DNA of 43,424 nt from Gracilaria caudata (GCA_030374735.1 JASCIV010000122.1:1-43424); one strand, 5' to 3'; shown: positions 21,891-31,547, numbered from the stretch's first letter. Notes: generated by a model from the sequence alone, not told the origin. Translations and numbers: made by a program.

Positions 21891-23225
21891 CTAAAGGTCA
21901 TCCTTTGGTGCACTGCAAGACCCGCCGTCGTTTGACGCGTGTGCACCGCACTGTTCAGTGTCATCTGTTTCTGTCTCTTCATATTTAGCGTCTCTCTCCC
22001 CCACGTCTTCCTCCGGAGACTCCCATTCTGGTAGTTCAGTCTTCAATTTGCTCCAGTGAGCATCTCCTCCTACAATCCGATCTAAAAACGCGCTAATTTC
22101 ATTGGAACTAACCTCCCCTGCTAATTTTGTGTACTTTCGTTTCCTTGCCCGCACAACTACTACGCCATCCTCTCCTTCACCAATCCCAAAGATCGTTGCA
22201 TACTCGCGAGCGCCTTCATCATCTCCATCCATCACTGAGAACGCCATGTTGTCGTACTGATACTTCTGCGCAATGTCACCTAGTTGTTTAAACACATTAT
22301 GCGCTTCGCCGCCCTTCAGAACAGATAATACACACATACGTCCATCTTTTCGCGCGTCACAGAGCTCCTCAAACTGTCTCCGTCCTACGATGCTGTGAAC
22401 TTCTCCAGAGTAAGCCTTAGGTTGAGCAAAGACGCGCTCTGATTCACTACTCTTCTCCTCGCCACTTTGAATGGTAGTACCCGTGGCATTCATTTGGTTC
22501 CCGGCAACCAACTCGAAAAAGTTCATTAAAGAATCAGGATCCATCTTTCCTTCAAATGTGCGTGCCGATGTGGGATCAGTGTCGCCGGCACTAAATGCGA
22601 GCAGGGTGGGATAAGAACTAATTGAGTACTGCTCTGGAACATTCTTTGCTTCCGACTTACGAACCTCGCCGAAAGACAAGCGGCCCTTAAATCTGGCGGA
22701 AAGTCCCTTATATAGGGGGGAAGTGGATTTCTTATCAGTGAACAACAAAACATGTGGAAGTTTTGGCAGATCATTGAAAAATGCCTGTACACCACTCGGT
22801 TTCACCCTAGCCACAAAACTTGGCATGACATGCTTGACATGATCAACAAAGGCGGACGACGAACGAGCCTGATTGTAATCTGAAGGTCTGCGCGCCTTCT
22901 TCCCTTCACCCTTGAAGACCTTAATGGTGGGGAATCCCTGAATTGAGAAACGTTGGGCAATCTCCTGATGCTCATCGCAGTTGACGACCCCGAGACGCGC
23001 TACGCCGTGCAGTTTCTTTGCGGCTTTTGAGAAGGCTGGGGCTGATTGTTGACAATGCCCACACCAGGGAGCATAGAACTTCACGAGCCAGGTGTCCGTG
23101 GATTTTATGACAAGATCATCAAAGTTCGCCGGTGTAAGTTCGGTAACGTACTCTCCGTACATACCAGCGCTTGCGGCGGAGAACAACCCTAGTAGAAGGA
23201 ACACTGCGAAGTGTAGTCTCATCAT
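21891..23225 (-). CDS. ER protein disulfide isomerase, P5-like with one active site
   Basis: A 444-residue secretory protein (two adjacent ATGs, at 23225 and 23222). Residues 1-20 are a signal peptide ending ASA. The first thioredoxin domain carries FYAPWCGHCQQ with the CGHC pair at 55-58 and a later GFPT cis-proline. A second thioredoxin-like domain (about 150-250) has SYPT but no CxxC. A third region (about 275-410) with GGDAHWSKLKTELPEWE resembles the C-terminal b domain of PDIA6/P5. The acidic tail ends KDDL, a plausible KDEL-type ER retrieval signal. It should oxidise or isomerise disulfides in the ER lumen. PDIA6 has two CGHC sites; this protein has one, so it is P5-like rather than a strict orthologue. 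Its upstream region has ER-stress-like elements. Confidence 0.9.
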   Translation of the reverse strand: MMRLHFAVFLLLGLFSAASAGMYGEYVTELTPANFDDLVIKSTDTWLVKFYAPWCGHCQQSAPAFSKAAKKLHGVARLGVVNCDEHQEIAQRFSIQGFPTIKVFKGEGKKARRPSDYNQARSSSAFVDHVKHVMPSFVARVKPSGVQAFFNDLPKLPHVLLFTDKKSTSPLYKGLSARFKGRLSFGEVRKSEAKNVPEQYSISSYPTLLAFSAGDTDPTSARTFEGKMDPDSLMNFFELVAGNQMNATGTTIQSGEEKSSESERVFAQPKAYSGEVHSIVGRRQFEELCDARKDGRMCVLSVLKGGEAHNVFKQLGDIAQKYQYDNMAFSVMDGDDEGAREYATIFGIGEGEDGVVVVRARKRKYTKLAGEVSSNEISAFLDRIVGGDAHWSKLKTELPEWESPEEDVGERDAKYEETETDDTEQCGAHASNDGGSCSAPKDDL

Positions 23226-23900
23226 GGCGAACGGATTAGTGGACCTGGTTGTTTGGTACTGGACAACCCCGTCGTGGATAGTTGAGCGAATATCGGAACC
23301 GCGATTCTCCGGAGATGTGAGTATGGTACCAAACTGGTATTACCGTTGTTCTAATGCATCATTGCGATACGCAACTTGTTGAGGCGTGAACCACTCAGAT
23401 CCGGAGCGAAATGATTGGGTGGCAAGGATGAATAATGATTGAAAATCAGTCACTCAGCGGAATGGAAAAAGACCACCGTGGGATCATCTGCGGGCATCTA
23501 CCGTATCGAATGACGTGTTCGCTGCCCGTTCATTGGCTCCAACTCCATAATAAGATCTCCAGGTTAAGTTGTTGAACACGCCCGCAGATCATCTTACCAG
23601 ACGTTACACCTTCTTGCAAGCGCTGGGGTAGAGGATATTGTGGAGCTTAAAGAGTTTTTCTGTACATGTATCTCACTTTAATCGTGCTATATTCTAGATT
23701 GCGGATTCACTCAGCATCTATCCCTACACAAACCTTGATTGCACAGGGGTAATACTTCCGTACGATTCAAAGCAGGAGCCCAGCTGTCTGAAGAAGAAAT
23801 CATCGTTATACTAAGACACCGCTCTTCATTCAGCGTCTTGTCCTTAATCAAAACCTGGTCTAATTTTCTCAATCATCTCCCGCTTCTTCGAAGCATTCGG
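23226..23900. promoter_or_regulatory. Upstream region of the disulfide isomerase gene
   Basis: This 675-base stretch lies between the disulfide isomerase start and the 3' end of the SET-domain gene, both on the minus strand. No gene is supported. It holds the CCAAT/TGACGTG/CCACG cluster and a 10-base inverted repeat (atctgcgggc at 23486-23495; gcccgcagat at 23580-23589). Confidence 0.5.
23476..23536 (-). promoter_or_regulatory. Candidate ER-stress response element cluster
   Basis: Read on the minus strand towards the disulfide isomerase gene, the order is CCAAT (23536-23532), CACGTCA (23517-23511, the complement of TGACGTG) and CCCACGG (23482-23476). This lies about 250-310 bases upstream of the ATG. 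TGACGTG is the core bound by ATF6/XBP1-type and plant bZIP60/bZIP28 factors, and CCAAT plus CCACG are the halves of the ER stress element. The spacing is not the canonical CCAAT-N9-CCACG. Function is inferred from motif and target gene. Confidence 0.35.
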
Positions 23901-26900
23901 TTAATTCATGACTCCCACGCAATTCCACGCGTTGCACAAACACTGAACCTTCTTGTCTTCGATAGGCAGTTTGTAATCAAATGTTAGTTCGGCAAATTTT
24001 GGGATATCTCGCGTCGCCTGCAGAGCAACCAAGTCCCGACCGCGCACGTGAATAATTCTGGCAATCATGTTCGGATCGCAGCTGTGGTTCGTAAACCGCG
24101 CGCGGTTACTTTGCACCGTTGCGTCCACGATTTCTTGTTCGTTTATCTTGAACAGATACGTCCCCAAGCCCGCAGCCTCGTACCGAGCCTCTCTTATATC
24201 AGCCAAGGGAGTCCGTATCAAATCGCCAGCGTACTCAATTATGAAGTCGCCCTTCTGGTACCCTGTTAACGTAAACAAGCCAATTCCATGGATTCCACTT
24301 CTTCCTGTCACGATACCCCACAGCGATTTTAGCATTTCGTCATATTTAAACGTATTCCATTCGGTACATAACTGTTCGTAGGAAAGCCCAGGCCTTGGCT
24401 TCGGAGACGCCGCACCGTTTCGTGTCCAACTACTGTGATCTTTCACAGAGTAAGTGAGGGTAACATTTCGCGTCTTCGAAGAGTAGTGTGATCTGTACTG
24501 ACCACCAAAACTTCTTGCCTTTCCTTTTTCAACTTCCGGAGGATCTGCTTCTTGTATCAATGGTCTCCAATGCACTACGTTGTGTCTTTTTGCTCTTTGC
24601 CAGTCATAGCCATTCACTCTGCTGCAGTCTTCGACTACTTGATTTTCAGAGCGCGAATCCTTTTTCGGAATGGCGTGTACCGGACCTGACGTACTATCCT
24701 CTGCAACATTCCAGTGAACTTTTGGCCCACTTCGAACTACCGATATTTTTGGGCGACCTGGACAGGCATAATAAGTACTCCGCACAAATAGCTTGCCCTT
24801 CTTCCGTTCATTCGCCGTAGACTTTGCGTGAGGTGAGAAGACATAAAAGGTTGTCCCTGCTACCCATATGCCATCCGCTTTGACAAAAGCTCTGTAAGCA
24901 CCTATACGACACTGGGTCACAGTCGACCACAAGCCTCCAGATGTTCGAGACAACGAAACGGAATCTCCTTGCTCGGGATCCCCATCAAAGTCTCCGTTCT
25001 GCTTTCTCCTTATAAGGCTCACCAAGACGGAAATTGGAGGTTCAGCGAACTCATGCGGCCACGTAAACCGCACAGACTGCAATTGATTTCTTTGTCTGTA
25101 ACTCTCGAACTCATTCTGAAGACATTCGCTTCCAGCTGGACATAGACCGCGACAATGAACACATATCCATTCCTGGCCATCCCGAAATGATATAAATTCT
25201 GACGATTCCATGCAAGTTACGGACTCAAGACATGGTTTACATACACACTCGTTACAGCTTCCGAAAAAGCGGTTACCGCACACAAGAGAACTTTCATCTG
25301 CCTCGAATACTTCCTGTTTACATACGTGACACGATCTGGCACCCCCAGCTTTTCTCTGACAAGCTTGCCTATCAATTGGGAGTCCAAAAACTCGAACACT
25401 AGTTCGTTTCCCCATTACAGAATTTCCTTTTTCATCTCTGTAGTTCAGGAAGGTTACCCGCGCCTGACCACTGGACGCTCGTATTGTCAAATCATGGCCT
25501 TTGCCCCCGGGTGATAATGGGGTGTTTAAAGCATCGCGGTTTCTTTGCTTTCGGAAACCAATTTGACGAGCTCGATCACATATCTTAGCTAGTCGGCGGA
25601 TCTTCACCTCTCTCTCGAATATGTCTCGCTTTTCTTTCATGTACCATTGTATGACAATCTCTGCCTGGTCCTTCAGATCTATCGCTTGCCCTTCGAGATA
25701 AAAACCCTCATTAAGCTCTACTAGATTCTGACATACCACACGGAACCTTCTGACAACATCACTCATTGTGCATATCTTTCCAGATTCGAGGTCCTCTCTT
25801 ACTGTAAGAATATCGCCAGAGCCATACCCAACGTCCGCATTTCCAGTAAAGCAACCCGATATATCAAGCGACTCAAGAGTGCTGCAAAGTTCGGCAGCCA
25901 TGCGAACAAAGTGTAGATCGTTTGATTCTTGCACAAGGCCGAGAAGCTGAGAAACTGAACCGACTTCCATAGTAGTATTTTCGTACAAGGCGTGTCGCAA
26001 GTCATGAACAAGTTCTTGCTTCAAAACCCGAGGCCCAATTTCTTTTATGACAGTCAATAACCTTGCAGCGGCTCTGGCGGGAGCTCGCAGTCTCTCTTCA
26101 AAATTTTGAGATACTTCTTCCAGTTCAGGGCTCATCATTCCATCTTCTGAGAGCATGTCATCGCTTCCAATAGAAGTGCAAACGCTTGGTTCCAAAACAA
26201 TAACGTCTTCCGCCGCCTGGGAAATTGATTCACAGTTCGTCCACTCTTGCTCCTTTCCAGTTTTGTCATCCTTCGGTTTTAGATCCCTGTTTTCTAACTC
26301 TTCTTCGGAGTCTTCGCTTTTTCTTCGTTCCGCACGAGCTTTTATGAGGTCCTGTTCCACATGAGTATTAATGTCCTTCTCAGTTCCGTCAAATTTATGA
26401 CCCTGATGTTCATTTCGTAACGTGGAAGAGACGTTCCCAGAAATCTTTCGATTATGAATAGACTTGATCCCACATTCGTTGGAAAAGTTAGGCCAGGCGA
26501 CCGCCCTATACTTCAAAGGAGCGAACTCGGATCTTGTCAGCAATACGGCGGGATTCGACTCTTGAGGACTACATGTCTGCACAAGCTCAATCCATTGTCT
26601 TATCTCTTGCTGAACAGATTCTGGTTGATTTTGACCCGCATATAACTCCATGTAAGGATTTTTCTTGATATACGAGTTTATGGATATGCGTTTACATATC
26701 TGGGGCTGCATGTGAATTGTCTTCGACTTGTTATTCCAAAACACCGCACACGCTGTGCTGCAAGACGACGGGTCGACAACAACTGTTACCCAACCTTTTG
26801 AGAAGAATAATCGTTGGATTTCCGTTCCGCATTTGACCAGCACGGGATACCCGGGGGATCTCGAGAGGGCATTATAGTTCCCTAGAGATTGAAAATACGG

Positions 26901-29900
26901 TGTATCTTGGCCCTGGTACAAGACATACCTTGTACTCGAAGCGAGAAATTCTCCGATGGTACTACATCCAGATTTGTTATTGTGATTATACACTTTCTCA
27001 TCCACGCAATCCCAGTAGGTTGCAATGGAGCTGGCACAAGAAAGACGAACCCGGATCAACTTGTGTAAAGTGGAACTCTCAAGCTCAAAGAGTCGATCTT
27101 GCCCGCAAAGGGGCTCCAACCAGGGGTTAGCGAAAAGAAACCGTAACAGCTTTGAGTGAGATATAAAAACTCTGCAGGGCTCGGTCCTCTTTCTGGCTGT
27201 GTTCCAAAGTTGAACAGAGCTCAGACTCTCGTTTGGAATGTCTCTGACCCGAAGATCCCGAATCCTTTGAATCACATGATTCTCCATTTGTTTCCTAAAA
27301 CATGTCCGGAGTGTTGATGATTTGCTTTCCCGGACCCCACGGAGGTTATCGTCGACTTTCCCACAGCTCGTCTTACGGCCGCAAGGCAGTATCATAGAAG
27401 GAGAGAAGACAACGTTCTCCGGATTTGATGCGAGCCATCCTGTGAGCCTTTGTATAGCTGGTGACCTGAAATGCGTTCTCAAGCCCCCTGTTTCTAGATT
27501 CCACACTCTAACCTTTCTTGTCTTTCCGGGCAGTTTTTCTCGACTTTCCCAGCTGAACTTATCTTTTTCGGTCATGGCTGTGAGGTTCGAGCTCCATAAA
27601 TCTCCGAAATCGTAGTCTTGTCCGTCATACACTGAGAATCTATTTGATTCCAAGCACTTGGAAACAGCCGCTCGCAATGGAATCATTTCTTCTATTCGTG
27701 AACAAGCCTCATGATCCCAGAGATAAAGATAGACGGTCTCGCAAGTAGCAATACCTTTCTCATTGGTGCTTGGTGTAGGAGCGCTCGCATAGATTACTTC
27801 AGGTTGCGAGTCGGGGCTTTTCTGCAATTTCTTAACCCTCAGAGATTTCCGGAGCGTTGAGCTCGAGGACGTGTGTTCATGGTTGAGATCGTTGGTGCTG
27901 CCCACCATACCTCTGTCACTCTCCTGCAAGTCTCTCACTAATCTATTGTCGTCAGGTCTTACTCGTGCGCGCTTTGATGGTCCTCCCGGTTCAGAGTGTG
28001 GAGTAGCACCACGCTTGGAACTCGTCCCATGCAAATCATTTTCTTGAACTTCTGCCGTGTGCTTTCCTGTGCTTGCGTCTCTTCCTTCCCGATACGAATT
28101 CTGCTCAGGGATTTCATTACTGAACGGAGGGAAGATTCCAGGCGAAGAGACTAACTTCTTTTTAGCTTCCTTGCAGTTTTCCTTGGCGTCAGGACGTTGC
28201 TTAGAAGAAGCGGAGAGCGTACCTTTCGCGAAAGAAGTTCCAGAATGGGAACCAGTTGCGTATTCTAACGTATCAACGTCTTTCTTTCCCAAGGAGCTAT
28301 AGTTTTCTTCTCTCTCACTACTTCCGCGCCGATCTTTGTAGTCAACGGGACGCTCCCTCTCGTTCGAGATAATCTTCATATTTCCAGTCTCGGGGGGACA
28401 TCCACGACTTCGTTCCTGAACTCCTTGAAGGTTGCCGCCGATGACTTGCCCATCTTGATCAAAAGTATTTTCCTCAAGAACATGTTTCGTCAAAAGTTTC
28501 CTAGACGCTTCTTCATCGATTCTTCGTAAAATCTCGTCTTCAACTTCAGCGAATAGTGGGTCATGGGAATCCTCATCATCACTTTCGTCTAGTTTATCGA
28601 CAATACAAGGTACATCTACGTGGTTCTCGCAACCTTCATCTCTAGCTTGAAAGGAACACCCGGAAGATGAATACACATCTCCATCTGGAACATAATCAAT
28701 GCAGTTTGAGATCGTCACTAGGTGCACTGGAATCTCAACTTCGTTCTCGGATGAATCAGTTCCAAGAAAATCGTCAGTGAAATAATCGCCTGAAACTAGT
28801 GTCTTTTCTGTAGGTGGTACGTAGGCCGGATCGCTCTCTACCGGCTCTGCCACTGAGCTGGGGGCGGTTTCATTCCTCGTATCCTCTTCGTCTCCTACAC
28901 CGAAAAGAGTCGTTTGGAAAACAGCATCTGAATACAGAACATTTGGACGTCGCTTCCGCTTTGGTCTTTTTGAAACTTCTCTGCTTGGTTCTTGCGTTTG
29001 CATATTTCCTTTGGAATTGAATCGCAGTGATCCACCTTTGTATCGCGAAGGTGGTGACTGTTTTCCGGAAACTTCAGTGGAAACTCCCTCGGGATTTGAC
29101 TCTGAATGTCCTCGGTTCTTTCCACGTTTGATACCCGTCTCAACTCCTTTTTTCATGGTCATGAACATTGTACGTATCCGATTGGCACCAAGACCAAGCA
29201 CAGAAGTCTTCTCTGCACAGAACAGCCTCTTCCTGCTGCTCTGTCTGTAGCATTTCTCTCTTTGGGTCAATTCAAGAACTTCTTGGTGCTGACGAAGAAC
29301 ATATTCATGATAGTCTGTGATCAGAGGCCATGTTTGAGGTGGATCCAGTTTGGCTCTTCTCGGATTCAAGATCGGTACTCTCTGATCAACTCCAGTCTTC
29401 TGCAAGAAATCTTCAAGCTGTTGGCGAAACTTATGAGCGATGAGATTTTGAGCTATTATCCCTTTACAACTTGCATAAGCTTCGCCAATGTGGAAACCGC
29501 ATTCTGTATCGCTCTGAAGAAACTGTAGAAGCTCCAAAAGGTTGGTGAAGCGCGGCCCAGGTTCCGATTTCGTTTTATTCCAAAGGAACGGAACCGGGAA
29601 AAGCTCGATCGTGTCCCTTTCGATATTGGTCAGCTCCTCATGACGCTTATTGAACGGAAATTGAACCAGTTTTATGTTCTGTTTGGTATTCTGATCGACA
29701 CAGGGAGCGCTTGTTCCTGACTTTCCTTCGACCTGTACGACTTGATGATGAGGAGCTGGTTGAGCGTCTTTTCCGTTTGAACGTATCTCCATTCGGTTTC
29801 CGTCACTTTGAACGCGAAAACTCTGTTTCCTTCTTCGTTTTGTCAGCGTAACATCGACATCCGTCACGGACGGTAAGTTCGCGGAAGAATTTCGCACGGA

Positions 29901-30041
29901 TTTGCTACTTTGCGTTGCGATTCTTTTTCGGAGAGATGTTGGTTTCCTTGGAGGAACTGTGTCTTCTGCTTCCGGCTCAGGTTTTGGCATTGGCATCGCT
30001 CCATCGCTTCCGAGAAGAGTTGACGTTCTACCGATGGGCAT
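23901..30041 (-). CDS. Large SET-domain (trithorax/MLL-like) zinc-finger protein
   Basis: A 2046-residue protein. The first ATG is at 30041 in a strong context (gccATGc); the frame continues upstream only to a GTG. The C-terminal SET domain (about 1904-2046) has GIHGIGLF, IIEYAGDLI, NHSCDPN, LTFDYKLPIED and a post-SET CLCNAWNCVGVMN, closest to the H3K4-methylating trithorax/MLL/SET1 class. Around 1568-1636 a Cys-rich module begins CHVC and ends CVHCRGLCPAGSEC, resembling the 4CXXC_R1 finger of CDCA7-type proteins. Two related WN segments lie near 847 (RVWNLETGG) and 943 (QLWNTARKR). The N-terminal 700 residues are polar, with basic patches (KRPKRKRRP) suggesting nuclear import. I see no bromodomain or canonical PHD. 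A chromatin lysine methyltransferase is likely; substrate is inferred from family. Confidence 0.85.
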   Translation of the reverse strand: MPIGRTSTLLGSDGAMPMPKPEPEAEDTVPPRKPTSLRKRIATQSSKSVRNSSANLPSVTDVDVTLTKRRRKQSFRVQSDGNRMEIRSNGKDAQPAPHHQVVQVEGKSGTSAPCVDQNTKQNIKLVQFPFNKRHEELTNIERDTIELFPVPFLWNKTKSEPGPRFTNLLELLQFLQSDTECGFHIGEAYASCKGIIAQNLIAHKFRQQLEDFLQKTGVDQRVPILNPRRAKLDPPQTWPLITDYHEYVLRQHQEVLELTQREKCYRQSSRKRLFCAEKTSVLGLGANRIRTMFMTMKKGVETGIKRGKNRGHSESNPEGVSTEVSGKQSPPSRYKGGSLRFNSKGNMQTQEPSREVSKRPKRKRRPNVLYSDAVFQTTLFGVGDEEDTRNETAPSSVAEPVESDPAYVPPTEKTLVSGDYFTDDFLGTDSSENEVEIPVHLVTISNCIDYVPDGDVYSSSGCSFQARDEGCENHVDVPCIVDKLDESDDEDSHDPLFAEVEDEILRRIDEEASRKLLTKHVLEENTFDQDGQVIGGNLQGVQERSRGCPPETGNMKIISNERERPVDYKDRRGSSEREENYSSLGKKDVDTLEYATGSHSGTSFAKGTLSASSKQRPDAKENCKEAKKKLVSSPGIFPPFSNEIPEQNSYREGRDASTGKHTAEVQENDLHGTSSKRGATPHSEPGGPSKRARVRPDDNRLVRDLQESDRGMVGSTNDLNHEHTSSSSTLRKSLRVKKLQKSPDSQPEVIYASAPTPSTNEKGIATCETVYLYLWDHEACSRIEEMIPLRAAVSKCLESNRFSVYDGQDYDFGDLWSSNLTAMTEKDKFSWESREKLPGKTRKVRVWNLETGGLRTHFRSPAIQRLTGWLASNPENVVFSPSMILPCGRKTSCGKVDDNLRGVRESKSSTLRTCFRKQMENHVIQRIRDLRVRDIPNESLSSVQLWNTARKRTEPCRVFISHSKLLRFLFANPWLEPLCGQDRLFELESSTLHKLIRVRLSCASSIATYWDCVDEKVYNHNNKSGCSTIGEFLASSTRYVLYQGQDTPYFQSLGNYNALSRSPGYPVLVKCGTEIQRLFFSKGWVTVVVDPSSCSTACAVFWNNKSKTIHMQPQICKRISINSYIKKNPYMELYAGQNQPESVQQEIRQWIELVQTCSPQESNPAVLLTRSEFAPLKYRAVAWPNFSNECGIKSIHNRKISGNVSSTLRNEHQGHKFDGTEKDINTHVEQDLIKARAERRKSEDSEEELENRDLKPKDDKTGKEQEWTNCESISQAAEDVIVLEPSVCTSIGSDDMLSEDGMMSPELEEVSQNFEERLRAPARAAARLLTVIKEIGPRVLKQELVHDLRHALYENTTMEVGSVSQLLGLVQESNDLHFVRMAAELCSTLESLDISGCFTGNADVGYGSGDILTVREDLESGKICTMSDVVRRFRVVCQNLVELNEGFYLEGQAIDLKDQAEIVIQWYMKEKRDIFEREVKIRRLAKICDRARQIGFRKQRNRDALNTPLSPGGKGHDLTIRASSGQARVTFLNYRDEKGNSVMGKRTSVRVFGLPIDRQACQRKAGGARSCHVCKQEVFEADESSLVCGNRFFGSCNECVCKPCLESVTCMESSEFISFRDGQEWICVHCRGLCPAGSECLQNEFESYRQRNQLQSVRFTWPHEFAEPPISVLVSLIRRKQNGDFDGDPEQGDSVSLSRTSGGLWSTVTQCRIGAYRAFVKADGIWVAGTTFYVFSPHAKSTANERKKGKLFVRSTYYACPGRPKISVVRSGPKVHWNVAEDSTSGPVHAIPKKDSRSENQVVEDCSRVNGYDWQRAKRHNVVHWRPLIQEADPPEVEKGKARSFGGQYRSHYSSKTRNVTLTYSVKDHSSWTRNGAASPKPRPGLSYEQLCTEWNTFKYDEMLKSLWGIVTGRSGIHGIGLFTLTGYQKGDFIIEYAGDLIRTPLADIREARYEAAGLGTYLFKINEQEIVDATVQSNRARFTNHSCDPNMIARIIHVRGRDLVALQATRDIPKFAELTFDYKLPIEDKKVQCLCNAWNCVGVMN

Positions 30042-30567
30042 GGCTCTTGACCGTTTCGTGAACTGAACAATAAGGACGTTGATCACGTATCCCTGTTCCA
30101 GAACTTACACAACCAGTAAAGAGAACTAGAGTTCAATGCTCGCACCCTCGTAACTTCCAAATGATTCCTATTTCGGAGGATGCAGTATCTTGACGCCGCG
30201 TTGCATACGAAGTCTACCTTCACACCTTCACAGAAATAGTCGAAACAGGATCTTGGCTGAGCAACGCGACTAGCTTCGATTCAGTGTTCAGTGTTCTTGT
30301 AACGGGCAAAGCACTAGTGAGCTTCAGTGAACTCAAGCGCACCACAGGTGTTTCACTCTGTCTCAGGCCGACAGAAAACCGTACACGGCGCACATCATAA
30401 TCTGCACCGGGCTACGGCGCCCGTCCTTCACAGGGGCCAGAGTCGATGGCAGTCCCCTGTATCTAGATACTCTTTGCCCAGCGACCATGGGCTTTCCAAA
30501 ATCGACGCGGTAGATCAGAAGGGCCTCCTGGGGCTCGCAATTTTGGCGCGAATGCAGCACAGTTTTC

Positions 30568-30598
30568 AAGCCTTCTTGGTTACCAAGAAGGCTTTTTT
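30568..30598. repeat. Near-perfect hairpin followed by a T run
   Basis: Thirteen-base arms (aagccttcttggt / accaagaaggctt) are separated by one T; as a hairpin this gives about 12 pairs with a 3-base loop, followed by TTTT. The shape matches a bacterial intrinsic terminator or a pol III stop, but no gene is recognised directly upstream on the plus strand. Confidence 0.5.
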
Positions 30599-30805
30599 AA
30601 AAGAAAAACAGGCGCCCTCGTATCAACCAGACCCCACAAAGCCTTGAAATAAATTGCGTTCATTCATTCATTTCGTACAAGGGTACGATAACTGTAAACT
30701 TGGAAAGGCATCTGAGGTCTGATGCATCATATCACATCTGTCATGTGGCTACTTTTCTTTTTTCCACTCTATGCTTACGCTTGAACTCAAGCTGTGAAGC
30801 TTCAC

Positions 30806-30853
30806 TGAAGCCATTAACATGTGCTTCACATGAAGCACATGTTAATGGCTTCA
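30806..30853. repeat. Perfect 23-bp inverted repeat
   Basis: Left arm 30806-30828 and right arm 30831-30853 are exact reverse complements with a 2-base spacer (ca). The left arm begins tgaagccattaacatg. It lies in gene-free DNA. It could be a folded transcript, a cruciform-prone site or the remnant of a small element. Confidence 0.85.
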
Positions 30854-31459
30854 TTGAACAAAAGCGAGCCTGTGTGTGTAAGACACAAGTATGGGAGCGT
30901 AGAAGCGTAGTGCTAGCATTCTAACCATTTCATTTCCCTATCTGAAGTCTGGTACTTAGTGCATTGCTTGGACCCCCTCCCAAGTCCTACGAGTATAAAG
31001 AGGCGAATTGTTATCCCTCTATCTTGCCTAGATCTACGAAGGTAGGGGGTAACAAATTTCTATGTCTCCAGCTGCGATGAGAAGCAAAACTGCCATCATC
31101 TGAGATGAGATCTTGAACATGGAGAAACATATGAAGATACTGTACGCAACCACCAACCGAAGGCACGTTACTCCCAGTGCCAGTGCCCGTTCTGCTCCCC
31201 TTGTAAATGATGATGAAAGAGATGAGAGGAGAGCCGCTTGGAACGCCAGCTGGCTTGGACTGTTCACTGCTGCCCTCCTGAAGCACACAATGTGTGTCGG
31301 TGTAATACCTTTGCGGAAGGGTAGGAAATGTGAGAGGTTACTACGAATATCGCTGTCTACGTCTCTGGCTGTCTGGCCGGACACCCTTAACCCAGTTGTC
31401 ATAGGAAAAAGGGTAGGACAGACGTGTTCTAAACTGAAGTACCAAGGGTACGAAGGTAG

Positions 31460-31463
31460 AAAA
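31460..31463 (-). terminator. Pol III terminator of tRNA-Phe
   Basis: A TTTT run on the minus strand begins 12 bases past the tRNA 3' end, the usual signal for RNA polymerase III release. Confidence 0.6.
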
Positions 31464-31474
31464 CGAGAACACAG

Positions 31475-31547
31475 TGCCGACTCTCAGGATCGAACTGAGG
31501 ACCTCAAGAACTTCAGTCTTGCGCTCTCCCAACTGAGCTAAATCGGC
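31475..31547 (-). tRNA. trnF-GAA: tRNA-Phe (GAA)
   Basis: A 73-nt tRNA read on the minus strand. Acceptor GCCGATT pairs with AGTCGGC (one G-U pair) before discriminator A. The D arm is GCTC...GAGC with AGTTGGGA loop. The anticodon stem is CAAGA/TCTTG around loop CTGAAGT, giving anticodon GAA for phenylalanine. The variable loop is AGGTC and the T arm is CTCAG-TTCGATC-CTGAG. A- and B-box promoter sequences are intact. There is no intron and no encoded CCA, as in eukaryotic nuclear tRNA genes. Confidence 0.97.

Larger units (their letters stand above)
30042..31474. other. Intergenic region with inverted repeats
   Basis: A 1.43-kb stretch between the SET gene start and the tRNA-Phe gene. The left part must contain the SET promoter. 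Two strong inverted repeats are present (30568-30594 and 30806-30853) plus an attc-type microsatellite near 30659. Frames of 100-140 codons exist on both strands at 31034-31541, but they overlap each other or run into the tRNA and show no motifs, so I do not call them genes. Confidence 0.5.

Noticed and set aside
21891..23225. Reading the disulfide isomerase as a true two-site PDIA6
   Set aside because: Only one CGHC is present; the second thioredoxin-like domain has no CxxC.
30042..30086. Upstream GTG extension of the SET gene (and similar TTG extensions of other genes)
   Set aside because: Nuclear eukaryotic genes start at ATG; in each case the first in-frame ATG with a good context was used.
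31034..31541. Overlapping frames of 122 codons (minus) and about 140 codons (plus)
   Set aside because: They overlap each other, one ends inside the tRNA-Phe gene, and neither shows motifs or coding-like codon use.
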